From the NCBI RefSeq assembly GCF_900102215.1, contig NZ_FNBG01000012.1, forward strand, positions 1 through 64,000: 64,000 bases of DNA. Reading direction: 5' to 3'. How positions within the stretch are numbered: the stretch's first letter is position 1; every line of letters starts with the position of its first letter. The notes under the pieces are model-generated. The model searched no databases, had not been told where the DNA came from, and was given only the letters and a program-made list of their open reading frames with translations. Origin of the DNA: Fontibacillus panacisegetis (GTDB lineage Bacteria > Bacillota > Bacilli > Paenibacillales > Paenibacillaceae). A program made the translations under genes and the position numbers. Positions 36,167-44,705 of this stretch are shown here, piece after piece.

Positions 36167-36342
36167 CTGCAAAAGTGCAGCAATTTTAGACTAGAATGAG
36201 TTAGTAGAGTGAAAAGCCTGCAAAAGTGCAGGAATTCTGCGCCATTTTGGATAAATATTGAATCTGGGCCAGAAATAACTGCATTTTTGCAGGAATTCCA
36301 CATGGCGGATCTAGTACGAGACAAAAAGTTGTATTTTTGCAG
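36167..36342. repeat. Palindrome array, CTGCA-N4-TGCAG family, locus 1
   Basis: Four 14-bp units (CTGCAAAAGTGCAG twice, CTGCATTTTTGCAG, TTGTATTTTTGCAG) start at 36167, 36218, 36279 and 36329, so 51, 61 and 50 bp apart. Each is followed by a short AATT-type tail. Sequences between units are unrelated. Confidence 0.85.
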
Positions 36343-36362
36343 TAATTTTGCGCAGGCACTAG

Positions 36363-36504
36363 TTGTTATACAAATATGCATTATGCACGAGTTGTTATAC
36401 AAGCTGGGTACTATGCACCTGCGGAATTGTTATACAAATAGAAACTATGCGCATTCGGAGTTCTTATACAAGTAAGCGCTATACACACACGGGTTGGTTT
36501 ACAA
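36363..36504 (+). repeat. Degenerate tandem repeat, TTGTTATACAA units
   Basis: TTGTTATACAA or close variants start at 36363, 36392, 36427, 36461 and 36494 (29-35 bp period). Most are followed 8-10 bp later by ACTATGCAC-like sequence. The array lies directly upstream of purD. Confidence 0.75.
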
Positions 36505-36558
36505 GTTAGTTAGCGGAATTAATTTAGCAGAATTAGTTTAGGAGGAAAGATATACGAT

Positions 36559-37830
36559 ATGGATATTTTAGTAGTTGGCGGCGGCGGACGAGAGCATGCG
36601 ATTTGTTGGACACTTGCGAAGAGTCCGAAGGCGGGAGTCATCTATTGTGCACCAGGGAATGCGGGGATTGCGGAAGTAGCTCAGGTAGTTCCGATTCAGG
36701 TTGATGAATTCGATCGGTTGACAGAGTTCGCTCAAGAGAAAAACGTCGAGCTTGTTGTGATCGGGCCGGATGATCCGCTAGTAGATGGTATTGTTGATGC
36801 TTTTGAGGAGAAAAATATTCCGGTGTTTGGACCTCGTAAAAATGCGGCTTATATCGAAGGCAGCAAGACGTTTATGAAGGATTTGCTCAAAAAATACAAC
36901 ATTCCAACGGCTGCATACGAGAAGTTTGATAACTTTGAGAGCGCACAATCTTATCTGGATAATCAACCGCTTCCAATAGTGATCAAGGCTGATGGATTGG
37001 CAGCAGGTAAAGGTGTTACTGTTGCTTTTACCCGTGAAGAAGCAAACGAAGCCTTGAAGAGTATTATGGTCGATAAAGTATTTGGTGATTCGGGCAGTCA
37101 GGTTGTTATCGAGGAGTTCCTTGAGGGACAGGAAATGTCGATTCTGGCTTTTGTTGATGGAGAGACAGTACGCCCGATGTCAGCAGCGCAGGATCATAAG
37201 CAGGTATTTGATGGCGACCAAGGTCCGAACACAGGCGGTATGGGGACATATTCTCCGCTTCCACATATTGCAGACAGCCTCATTGAAGAGGCGATTGAGA
37301 CCATTATTAAGCCAACGGCAAAAGCAATGGTATCAGAAGGCCGTTCTTTCAGAGGTGTATTGTTTGCCGGATTGATGATTGCACCTGATGGTAAACTAAA
37401 GACGATTGAGTTTAACGCGCGTTTTGGTGATCCTGAGACTCAGGTTGTTCTGCCGCGATTGAAGAGTGATCTGGTTGATATTTTCCTCGCTGCGATTAAT
37501 GGCACTCTTGATGAAGTAGAAATTTCATGGAGCGATGAAGCTGCAGTATGTGTTGTATTGGCTTCTGGCGGGTATCCTGCTTCTTATCCGACCGGACTTC
37601 CGATTCTTGGGCAAGAAAAGGCCAAACAGAATGGCAGCCTTGTGTTCCATGCCGGAACCGCGACTAATGATGCTGGAGATCTAGTAACTAAGGGCGGGCG
37701 AGTTCTTGGTGTAGTGGGTCTTGGAAGCGACATTGCCGACGCTAGAAACAAAGCATATGCCGCTGCTGAGCAGATTACTTTTGAGGGCAAGCATAACCGC
37801 ACTGATATTGCCGTAAAAGCCCTGGTGTAA
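36559..37830 (+). CDS. purD: Phosphoribosylamine-glycine ligase
   Basis: A 423-residue ATP-grasp enzyme that forms GAR. VVGGGGREHAICWTLAKSP is the N-terminal signature. VIKADGLAAGKGVTVAF and GDQGPNTGGMGTYSP carry ATP/substrate contacts, and EFNARFGDPETQVVLPRL the metal ligands. ATG follows TTAGGAGGAAAG. Unlike in the compact part of the operon, a terminator and about 400 bp of repeats separate it from purH, so it may have its own promoter. Confidence 0.97.
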   Translation: MDILVVGGGGREHAICWTLAKSPKAGVIYCAPGNAGIAEVAQVVPIQVDEFDRLTEFAQEKNVELVVIGPDDPLVDGIVDAFEEKNIPVFGPRKNAAYIEGSKTFMKDLLKKYNIPTAAYEKFDNFESAQSYLDNQPLPIVIKADGLAAGKGVTVAFTREEANEALKSIMVDKVFGDSGSQVVIEEFLEGQEMSILAFVDGETVRPMSAAQDHKQVFDGDQGPNTGGMGTYSPLPHIADSLIEEAIETIIKPTAKAMVSEGRSFRGVLFAGLMIAPDGKLKTIEFNARFGDPETQVVLPRLKSDLVDIFLAAINGTLDEVEISWSDEAAVCVVLASGGYPASYPTGLPILGQEKAKQNGSLVFHAGTATNDAGDLVTKGGRVLGVVGLGSDIADARNKAYAAAEQITFEGKHNRTDIAVKALV

Positions 37831-37967
37831 TAACAGTGCGCAGGTCCGAGAAATCGAACGACATAGCGTTTATCGGTGCGGATAATTGTCATCCTTTTGG
37901 TGAATGGTAACAGGGAGAGGTTGTTCACTTTTACTTTCTGTCATGAACTAAGGGAGGGCAAATGAAG

Positions 37968-38222
37968 ATGAGCAGTGAAAACTACGATATGGACCCGATC
38001 TCTCGAGAGATCGTAAATGTTGAAGGTGTATATACGGATGAAAACGGTCGTGAGGCATATTTGCATAAAGGGGAAGCGTTTCCGGCTGATCTCATTATGG
38101 GAACGACGGAATGGAGGCTGACTGAACTGGCTCAGGTGAAGCATTCCGATGGTGAGACCAGTCGTCATCTTATTCCTAAAAAGAGACCGAAGGATCAAAA
38201 TCATCAAAATGAGCACAGTTGA
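37968..38222 (+). CDS. Small unknown protein
   Basis: An 84-residue hydrophilic protein. It contains VEGVYTDENGREAYLHKGE and a Lys/His-rich tail, without signal peptide or membrane segment. Two ATGs lie close together (37962, 37968); the second has nine-base spacing from AGGGAGGG and is chosen. The GxYxDExGRExxLxKGExFP pattern suggests a small beta domain, but no function is known to me. A terminator follows. Confidence 0.7.
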   Translation: MSSENYDMDPISREIVNVEGVYTDENGREAYLHKGEAFPADLIMGTTEWRLTELAQVKHSDGETSRHLIPKKRPKDQNHQNEHS

Positions 38223-38246
38223 ACTTTAGTGTAATATGAAATGCTT

Positions 38247-38295
38247 GAAAAGCTCCGTGATCGCAAATAATATTGCGAAGCATGGGGCTTTTGCT
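38247..38295 (+). terminator. Intrinsic terminator
   Basis: AAAAGCTCCGTG pairs with CATGGGGCTTTT, with GATCGCAA/TTGCG inner pairing, and a T-rich tail. Confidence 0.8.
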
Positions 38296-38370
38296 ATTAT
38301 ATTGAGGTGAATTGTGGGCTCCTTATCGCTATAATGATTTAATGTAGTGTAATTATCGGGAGGACTGGTC

Positions 38371-39309
38371 ATGACAACGACTACAGACGGAATACATCAT
38401 ATTACAGCTTTTGTGAATGATGTACAGGAGACCGTTGATTTTTATGCGGGTGTCTTAGGGCTCAGATTAGTGAAGAAAACCATTAATTTTGACGCTCCGG
38501 AAATATACCATTTATATTTTGGCAATGAGACAGGTGAACCGGGAACAATCATTACTTTCTTCCCACAGGAAAATGCGCGGCAAGGAATTCTTGGCGGTGG
38601 TCAGGTAGGTGTTACGGTGTATGCCATCCCGCCAGGCAGTCTGTTTTTTTGGCGTGATCGACTGAAGAAGTATGAAGTAAAGTCCATGGATACCGTACGC
38701 TTTGGAGAGGATTATGTTCGGTTTACTGATCCATCAGGACTGCTGATCGATTTAGTTGAGCGGGATGAAGGGATGGGGAATACTTGGTCCTTTGGCGGAA
38801 TTTCGCAAAAGTATGCTATCAAGGGCTTTGGAGGCGCCTTGCTGTTCAGCAGAGCCAGCTCCAAAACAGCATTGGTCCTTGAAAATGTACTCGGTCTTGA
38901 ACGTATAGCTGAAGAGGACGGATTAATCCGTTACAAGTCCCATGGTGATCGCGGGAATGTAATTGATTTGAACGTCGAGAATATGGAGTCTGGACTCGGC
39001 GGAGCCGGAACGGTTCATCACATCGCCTGGCGAGTGCAGGATGATGACGAACAACTGCTGCTGCATAATCTTCTGGATGCGATTGGCTTTCAGCCAACTC
39101 CGATCGTGAATCGTCAGTATTTTAAGGCGGTATATTTTCGCGAAGGCGGGGGGATATTGTTTGAAATTGCTACTGATCCGCCAGGCTTTGCCACGGATGA
39201 ACCGGAGGAATCACTCGGTGAGAAGCTCATGCTTCCTGACTGGTATGAATCGGAACGATCCGTTATTGAAAGCTTGCTGCCACCTTTTGAGATCAGATCC
39301 CTGGAATAG
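38371..39309 (+). CDS. Ring-cleaving dioxygenase of the glyoxalase/VOC superfamily (MhqO-like)
   Basis: A 312-residue protein with two VOC modules. The first starts GIHHITAFVNDVQETVDFYAG. The second starts TVHHIAWRVQDDDEQ at about residue 210 and ends with GGGILFEIATDPPGF. The two His and one Glu expected to bind iron are present (H in HHITAF, H in HHIAW, E in LFEIATD). Such Firmicute proteins are induced by quinones and aromatic electrophiles and open hydroquinone-like rings. No MarR gene lies adjacent. Substrate unproven. Confidence 0.88.
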   Translation: MTTTTDGIHHITAFVNDVQETVDFYAGVLGLRLVKKTINFDAPEIYHLYFGNETGEPGTIITFFPQENARQGILGGGQVGVTVYAIPPGSLFFWRDRLKKYEVKSMDTVRFGEDYVRFTDPSGLLIDLVERDEGMGNTWSFGGISQKYAIKGFGGALLFSRASSKTALVLENVLGLERIAEEDGLIRYKSHGDRGNVIDLNVENMESGLGGAGTVHHIAWRVQDDDEQLLLHNLLDAIGFQPTPIVNRQYFKAVYFREGGGILFEIATDPPGFATDEPEESLGEKLMLPDWYESERSVIESLLPPFEIRSLE

Positions 39310-39397
39310 AAGTTGAACCAACCCGCATTCAGGTGTATCTTAAGAACAATGAGATAGTGAGATATTAAGAAGCAGTGTATAAAGTGAGGAGAAAGAA

Positions 39398-40657
39398 ATG
39401 AGTACTGAACGGCAAACGGTAGGAATGGAAGATATTATACGAGCACATCATGTGCTAAAAGAAGTTGTAAGACGAACCCCGCTCCAACTGGACGCGACAT
39501 TGTCGGCAAAATACGAATGCAACGTGTATCTGAAGCGCGAGGATTTGCAGATGGTACGTTCATTTAAAATTCGTGGAGCCTACAATATGATTCGAAGCCT
39601 CAGTGATGAGGAATTAGCAAAAGGTGTAGTGTGTGCAAGTGCAGGCAATCATGCTCAAGGTGTGGCTTTTTCGTGTAACGCTTTGGGTATTCACGGCAAA
39701 ATATTTATGCCGAGCACGACGCCGAATCAGAAGGTTAAGCAGGTTAAACGTTTTGGAGGATCTTCGGTAGAAATTATTCTGATTGGAGATACTTTTGATG
39801 ACGCTTATGAGGAAGCAGTAAAAACATGTGATGAGAATGGCATGATCTTTATTCATCCTTTTGACGATCCTAAAATTGTTGCTGGCAACGGAACGATTGG
39901 TATGGAGATCATGGAAAGTCTGGATACTCCAGCGGATTACGTGTTTGTAACGATCGGCGGCGGCGGTCTGGTCTCCGGTGTAGGTACTTACATTAAGACA
40001 ATGAGTCCTCAAACGAAGTTGATCGGAGTTGAACCGTCCGGTGCAGCTTCAATGACAGAGGCATTAAAACAGAAAAAAGTAATATCGCTTGAAACGATTG
40101 ATAAATTTGTGGATGGGGCCGCGGTAAAACGTGTTGGCGATTTGAACTATGAAATCTGCACCCGCGTATTGGACGAGACGGTTAAAGTTCCAGAAGGCAA
40201 AGCTTGCACAACAATTATCGGACTATACAATGATAGTGCAATTGTTGTTGAGCCTGCCGGAGCACTCCCAGTGGCAGCATTAGACATGTATCGTGATGAG
40301 ATTCGCGGAAAAACAGTCGTATGTATCATTAGCGGCGGGAACAACGATATTGACCGTATGCAGGAAATGCAGGAACGATCGCTTATTTATGAAGGCTTGA
40401 AGCATTACTTTATTATTAATTTTCCCCAGCGTGCAGGAGCACTTCGTGAATTTTTGGAAGAGATTCTTGGACCCAATGATGATATTGCACGTTTTGAATA
40501 TACGAAGAAGCACAATAAAGAGAATGGGCCTGCGCTGGTAGGCATTGAGCTAAGTGATAAGGATGATTATAAGGCATTGATTGAACGTATGGATGAGAAG
40601 GGCATCACCTATACCGAGCTGAATCGAGACCTGAACTTGTTCAATTTATTAATTTAA
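39398..40657 (+). CDS. ilvA: Threonine ammonia-lyase (biosynthetic threonine dehydratase)
   Basis: A 419-residue PLP enzyme converting threonine to 2-oxobutyrate for isoleucine synthesis. The PLP lysine is in MVRSFKIRGAYNMI. ASAGNHAQGVAFS and the phosphate-binding GGGGLVSGVGTY are intact. A C-terminal single regulatory ACT-like domain (about residues 330-419, YFIINFPQRAGALREFLEE) matches the B. subtilis type. It is monocistronic with its own terminator. Confidence 0.94.
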   Translation: MSTERQTVGMEDIIRAHHVLKEVVRRTPLQLDATLSAKYECNVYLKREDLQMVRSFKIRGAYNMIRSLSDEELAKGVVCASAGNHAQGVAFSCNALGIHGKIFMPSTTPNQKVKQVKRFGGSSVEIILIGDTFDDAYEEAVKTCDENGMIFIHPFDDPKIVAGNGTIGMEIMESLDTPADYVFVTIGGGGLVSGVGTYIKTMSPQTKLIGVEPSGAASMTEALKQKKVISLETIDKFVDGAAVKRVGDLNYEICTRVLDETVKVPEGKACTTIIGLYNDSAIVVEPAGALPVAALDMYRDEIRGKTVVCIISGGNNDIDRMQEMQERSLIYEGLKHYFIINFPQRAGALREFLEEILGPNDDIARFEYTKKHNKENGPALVGIELSDKDDYKALIERMDEKGITYTELNRDLNLFNLLI

Positions 40658-40673
40658 TATTGACTAACAGTCG

Positions 40674-40716
40674 GAACCTTTGCAATCACCACAAGGTGAG
40701 AGCGAAGGTTCTTTTA
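40674..40716 (+). terminator. Terminator of ilvA
   Basis: GAACCTT and AAGGTTC arms, with an inner CACC/GGTG pairing, followed by TTTTAATTTT. Confidence 0.75.
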
Positions 40717-40719
40717 ATT

Positions 40720-40855
40720 TTATCCACATTCATACTAGCAAAATATCGCTTACCCACAGTTCGCACACGATTATTCACAATTAATCCACGGAAAAAATAC
40801 ATAAGTCCACAAACTTATTCCACTAATCCACAGGTTGTGCACAGTGTTATCCACA
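40720..40855 (+). other. Cluster of DnaA boxes
   Basis: Perfect TTATNCACA boxes occur at 40720-40728, 40771-40779 and 40847-40855. One-mismatch boxes occur at 40750 (TTACCCACA), 40824 (TAATCCACA) and 40835 (TTGTGCACA), all on the same strand. More distant TCCAC-containing copies lie between. It lies in the gap between ilvA and the ABC operon, with no replication gene nearby. It resembles DnaA-titrating box clusters rather than an origin. Confidence 0.75.
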
Positions 40856-40885
40856 TTAATCACAGGATTATTTTATAAAAAAGGC

Positions 40886-40932
40886 TTTACAGGGTTAAAA
40901 TACTAGTGTACTATTCAACTATAACACTAGTA
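40886..40932 (+). promoter_or_regulatory. Promoter and YtrA-type operator of the ABC operon
   Basis: TTTACA (40886-40891), 17 bp, TACTAT (40909-40914). A perfect inverted repeat TACTAGTGT (40901-40909) / ACACTAGTA (40924-40932) overlaps the -10. It is a likely binding site for the GntR/YtrA-type regulator at 42761. Confidence 0.75.
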
Positions 40933-40951
40933 CGTTGAGAGGTGAATCTGC

Positions 40952-41950
40952 GTGACACTTGATAATGAACAAATCAGTGAAAGTAACATTCAAGCGGTAC
41001 TTTCCGTAAAAGGCATCACCAAAATAATGGGTAAACAAAAATTAGTGAACCAGCTGTCCTTTGATATGCATCAAGGGGAAATCGTTGGGCTGCTTGGTCC
41101 TAATGGAGCAGGAAAGACGACAACGATTCGTATGATTGTAGGCTTGATCGCAATGAATGAAGGAGATGTATTGGTTAAGGGGCACAGCATTCGTACGGAT
41201 TTTGCCAAAGCTATATCACATGTGGGAGGTATTATAGAGAATCCTGAGTTCTATCCCTACATGACGGGGTACGACAACTTGAAGCAATATAAGCGAATGG
41301 GCGAAGGGATTACCGAGGAACGGATTTCTGAAGTGGTGAAGCTTGTTGGTCTTGAGGGCGCTATGAGCAAAAGAGTAAAGGCCTACTCCCTGGGAATGCG
41401 TCAGCGACTTGGTATTGCGCAAGCACTCCTGCATAAGCCAGCCATTCTTATTCTGGATGAGCCAACGAATGGACTTGATCCCGCGGGGATTCGGGAAATG
41501 CGTGATTATTTGAAGAAAATCGCTAGTGAGGAAGGAATTTCGATTCTAGTATCCAGTCATTTGCTGGCGGAGATGGAACTGATGTGTAACCGTGTTGTGG
41601 TTATTCAGGAAGGTAAGCTGGTTACGGTTAGAACATTAGGAGCTGCGAATATCGAGAACAACGGTGTGGATGCAGTGAATGGAACCAATAGATCCAATAT
41701 TGTGCAAATTAACCTTCGAGTGAATGATGTCGTTCAAACCAAGGATAGCTTGCTGCATTTGAAGGATATTCGCATAGTGGGAATTTCACCGGAAAAGAAT
41801 GATATAACGGTAGCCATTGATGATAGCTCTATTCCTCTGCTCGTCAACACTTTATGCGAGAAGGGGATTGCCCTGTATCGGATGGAGGAAGTGAAGGAGT
41901 CGCTTGAGGATGAATTCTTAAAATGGACTGGAGGGAACCAAATTGCTTAA
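40952..41950 (+). CDS. ABC transporter ATP-binding protein (BcrA/YtrB-like)
   Basis: A 332-residue ATPase. Walker A is LGPNGAGKTTTIRM; the signature is YSLGMRQRLGIAQAL; Walker B is ILILDEPTNGLDP; the switch His is in LVSSHLLAEME. An extension of about 90 residues follows the nucleotide-binding domain, as in bacitracin/lantibiotic-type exporters. The GTG start at 952 of this kilobase follows GAGAGGTGA. Its stop overlaps the permease start. The partner permease is next. Cell-envelope stress or peptide-antibiotic export is a family-based guess. Confidence 0.92.
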   Translation: MTLDNEQISESNIQAVLSVKGITKIMGKQKLVNQLSFDMHQGEIVGLLGPNGAGKTTTIRMIVGLIAMNEGDVLVKGHSIRTDFAKAISHVGGIIENPEFYPYMTGYDNLKQYKRMGEGITEERISEVVKLVGLEGAMSKRVKAYSLGMRQRLGIAQALLHKPAILILDEPTNGLDPAGIREMRDYLKKIASEEGISILVSSHLLAEMELMCNRVVVIQEGKLVTVRTLGAANIENNGVDAVNGTNRSNIVQINLRVNDVVQTKDSLLHLKDIRIVGISPEKNDITVAIDDSSIPLLVNTLCEKGIALYRMEEVKESLEDEFLKWTGGNQIA

Positions 41951-42713
41951 CTTTGGGAATCTAGTAATTAATGAGTGGTTGAAAATGTATAAGAAACGAA
42001 GCTTCTTCATCCCCTTTGCGATTATGGCGGTAATTATCATTGGATTTGTGTATCTGATGAAGTCATTCGCTCCGGCAACGATAACAGCAGGTATAACAAG
42101 CTTTGATGTAATTAATGAAATGATGAACTATAACGGGTTAGGGCAGATCATTACATTTCTTGCGATCATATGTACAGCGGGTTCTGTAACGAAGGAGCAT
42201 AGCCAGGGGACGATAAAGTTCCTGTTGATCCGTTCTCATAGCCGAAGTGCGATTTTAGCATCCAAATATGTAACAGTATTGTTGTTCATCGTTATGCTCA
42301 CTTTATTTACATTGGCAGTATCTTTTGCAGCGGGGGTAATTGTATACGGATTTGAGATACATGATGTCACATGGAGGGATGTACTTTTAACGACTGCGGC
42401 TGCCTTAATAAGAACATGGGTATACGCGACGATTACTTTCATGCTTGGAGTGTTAACGCGCTCAACCGGGGCTACGATAGGAGCGAGTATGGTAATTGTG
42501 GTACTGAATGGCCTGATCATATTTTTGCTCTCCAAATATGCCTTTATTAAATATGTGCTGTTTACGAATATAGATTTGTTGCCTTATTTCTATAACCAGA
42601 ATCCACCGTACGAGGGGATGACACTAGGTTTCTCGATCAGCGTAATTGCAGTGTATGTGTTCTTGTTTCTTGCAGGGAGCTTTGTTACGTTTAAGAAACG
42701 GGATATCGCTTAA
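41943..42713 (+). CDS. ABC-2-type permease
   Basis: A 256-residue membrane protein with six predicted segments (for example FIPFAIMAVIIIGFVYLM and IITFLAIICTAGSV). It has the EHSQGTIKFLLIR segment after the second segment, which is the coupling region of ABC-2 permeases next to BcrA-like ATPases. It starts with TTG, eight bases after GGAGGG, overlapping the end of the ATPase gene. Confidence 0.88.
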   Translation: MLNFGNLVINEWLKMYKKRSFFIPFAIMAVIIIGFVYLMKSFAPATITAGITSFDVINEMMNYNGLGQIITFLAIICTAGSVTKEHSQGTIKFLLIRSHSRSAILASKYVTVLLFIVMLTLFTLAVSFAAGVIVYGFEIHDVTWRDVLLTTAAALIRTWVYATITFMLGVLTRSTGATIGASMVIVVLNGLIIFLLSKYAFIKYVLFTNIDLLPYFYNQNPPYEGMTLGFSISVIAVYVFLFLAGSFVTFKKRDIA

Positions 42714-42760
42714 ATGATATACTTGAGATTCGTTATTTTGGCAGAAAGGAGCGACCCGGT

Positions 42761-43135
42761 GTGACTATTGAATTCGATAACAATTTACCGATTTATTTGC
42801 AAATTATGAACTATATCAAACGAGAGATTGTGACAGGCAAGCTGAAGGCAGGAGATAAAATTCCATCCGTCCGTGAACTGGCTGCTGAGCTGCAAATTAA
42901 TCCTAACACGATTCAACGGACGTTTCAGGAACTGGAGAGGGAAGCCGTGGTAGAGACGAGACGTGGGCTTGGAAGATATGTAACAAGCGAGGAGTCTAAA
43001 ATTATGACAATTAAAAAAGAGATGGCTGGAGATTTGCTGGAACATTTTATTCATGGAATGCAGGAGCTTGGTTTTACTAATCAGGATATTGCGGTAATTG
43101 TGGCAGAAGCGGTTAAGGTAGAAAATCAAGAATAG
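42761..43135 (+). CDS. GntR-family regulator, YtrA subfamily
   Basis: A 124-residue repressor. The N-terminal winged helix (about residues 8-75) has PIYLQIMNYIKREIVTGKL, IPSVRELAAELQINPNTI and the wing TRRGLGRYV. The short C-terminal helical part (about 50 residues) defines the YtrA type. GTG start. It lies inside the ABC operon, as YtrA does, and the inverted repeat over the operon promoter is its likely target. Confidence 0.93.
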   Translation: MTIEFDNNLPIYLQIMNYIKREIVTGKLKAGDKIPSVRELAAELQINPNTIQRTFQELEREAVVETRRGLGRYVTSEESKIMTIKKEMAGDLLEHFIHGMQELGFTNQDIAVIVAEAVKVENQE

Positions 43136-43183
43136 CCTGTGTTACTAAGGATTGAAATTTTTGAGGAGGAGACTTGAACGAGT

Positions 43184-43882
43184 ATGGAAAATATACTTCA
43201 GTTTCAGGGGATATCTAAATCCTACGGGTCTAAAAAAGCACTGCAGGACGTGACCTTTAGTATTGGTGCTGGCAAGATCGTAGGTTTGCTAGGCACGAAC
43301 GGAAGCGGCAAAAGTACATTAATGAAAATAGCGGCAGGTCTTATTCAGGCTTCAGCTGGGACGGCAACAGTGACCGGGGTTCAGGTGGGGCTTGAAACGA
43401 AATCATTAGTATCTTTTATGCCGGATCGTCCTTTAACTGAGTCATGGATGAAGGTTCGAGACGCGATCCAGTTCTACAAGGATTTCTATAGTGATTTCGA
43501 TTCAGAGAAGGCACGTCGGATGCTGGACTTTATGAATTTGAATGAGCGAGATCGGGTATCCACATTGTCTAAAGGGATGAATGAAAGGCTGCAGTTGAGC
43601 CTTGCATTGTCCCGCAATGCGAAGCTGTATTTGCTGGATGAACCGATTGGCGGAGTTGATCCGGTGGCCAGAACGAAAATATTAGATGCAATCGTGGAGT
43701 TCTATAGCGAGGACAGCACTGTGATTATTTCGACGCATTTAGTCCGTGATATCGAGCGGATTTTTGATGAAGTTATATTTATTAAGAATGGTTCTATCGT
43801 TATGCAGGAGGAAGTGGAGGATCTTAGGATCAGACATGGTAAAGGTGTTGATGACATGTTCAAAGAGGTGTTTGCAGAATGA
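43184..43882 (+). CDS. ABC transporter ATP-binding protein (second ATPase of the operon)
   Basis: A 232-residue ATPase. Walker A is GLLGTNGSGKSTLM. The signature region is TLSKGMNERLQLSLALS, with a degenerate SKGM in place of SGGQ, typical of YtrB/YtrE-like proteins. Walker B is LYLLDEPIGGVDP; the switch His is in STHLVRD. It overlaps the downstream membrane gene by four bases (ATGA), making a second ATPase/permease pair. Confidence 0.92.
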   Translation: MENILQFQGISKSYGSKKALQDVTFSIGAGKIVGLLGTNGSGKSTLMKIAAGLIQASAGTATVTGVQVGLETKSLVSFMPDRPLTESWMKVRDAIQFYKDFYSDFDSEKARRMLDFMNLNERDRVSTLSKGMNERLQLSLALSRNAKLYLLDEPIGGVDPVARTKILDAIVEFYSEDSTVIISTHLVRDIERIFDEVIFIKNGSIVMQEEVEDLRIRHGKGVDDMFKEVFAE

Positions 43883-44640
43883 TCAAATTGCTGAAGTATG
43901 ATTTTAGGCAAAATATGAATACAATTCTGGGCACATTTGCAGTACTGATAATTGTGCAGATCATGCTCGCCATCACTGCTCAAGTAAGGGGATGGGATCA
44001 GACGCTAGTGCTAGGCGGAAGTATTGCCCTTTATATGATTGTAAGCTGCAGCGTGATAATTATGATGTGTAAAACGTTTCGAACAAATATCATGGCTTAT
44101 CATATCAGATTGCTGCCTATACGACCTGTCTGGATGATAGTATCATCACTGTTATTGGGTATGATTGTTGTGGGCGGCGTGGTAGTGTTAATGATGATTC
44201 ATACTATGGTCTATCGGGAGAACTTTCAAATTTTGATGCAAGAGGTTGAATTAAGCTTATTAAGCAATAAAGAGTTAGCTATAATTTTCCTAAGGGTTAT
44301 CTGGAACTGCATTGTTACGATCATAATGATCTTATTGGCCATCACAGTTGGATATAGTGTGCAAAAGGGTAAACGTATAGGAATATGGCTTGGGATCATT
44401 ACATTTTTTGTTCTGCAATATATAGTATCCTGGATCGAGACGAAATTGTTTTATCAAACGGATAAGCTGAGTCTTCCATTTATTGAAACGAATACGAATG
44501 TAATCAATACCGGAATTAATGCTGAAATAAAAGCAAATATACTGGATTTCCCATGGGGATTGTTTGCATTTGAATTGGTTGTAACCGGTCTGATGATCTG
44601 GGCAATCACATACTTGATTAATAAACGGGTAGAGGTTTAA
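43879..44640 (+). CDS. Membrane protein, probable permease partner
   Basis: A 253-residue protein with six hydrophobic segments (TFAVLIIVQIMLAITAQV, SIALYMIVSCSVIIMMC and others). It lacks strong family motifs. The four-base overlap with the preceding ATPase gene and the operon context suggest it forms that ATPase's membrane channel. A terminator follows its stop, ending the five-gene operon. Confidence 0.8.
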   Translation: MIKLLKYDFRQNMNTILGTFAVLIIVQIMLAITAQVRGWDQTLVLGGSIALYMIVSCSVIIMMCKTFRTNIMAYHIRLLPIRPVWMIVSSLLLGMIVVGGVVVLMMIHTMVYRENFQILMQEVELSLLSNKELAIIFLRVIWNCIVTIIMILLAITVGYSVQKGKRIGIWLGIITFFVLQYIVSWIETKLFYQTDKLSLPFIETNTNVINTGINAEIKANILDFPWGLFAFELVVTGLMIWAITYLINKRVEV

Positions 44641-44650
44641 TAAAGATAAG

Positions 44651-44696
44651 AAAAAGATGGCGGATCTGCTTATACAGCAGACAGCCATCTTTTTTG
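44651..44696 (+). terminator. Terminator of the ABC operon
   Basis: AAAAAGATGGC pairs with GCCATCTTTTTT around CTGC/GCAG inner pairing. Confidence 0.85.
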
Positions 44697-44705
44697 TCTG
44701 AAGCT

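Noticed and set aside
36167-36504. Regularly spaced repeats considered as a CRISPR array
   Set aside because: Units are only 11-14 bp and degenerate, spacing varies, and no cas genes are present.
40720-40855. DnaA boxes considered as the chromosomal origin
   Set aside because: No dnaA/dnaN/recF genes or A+T-rich unwinding element with trio motifs is present; the neighbours are ilvA and an ABC operon.
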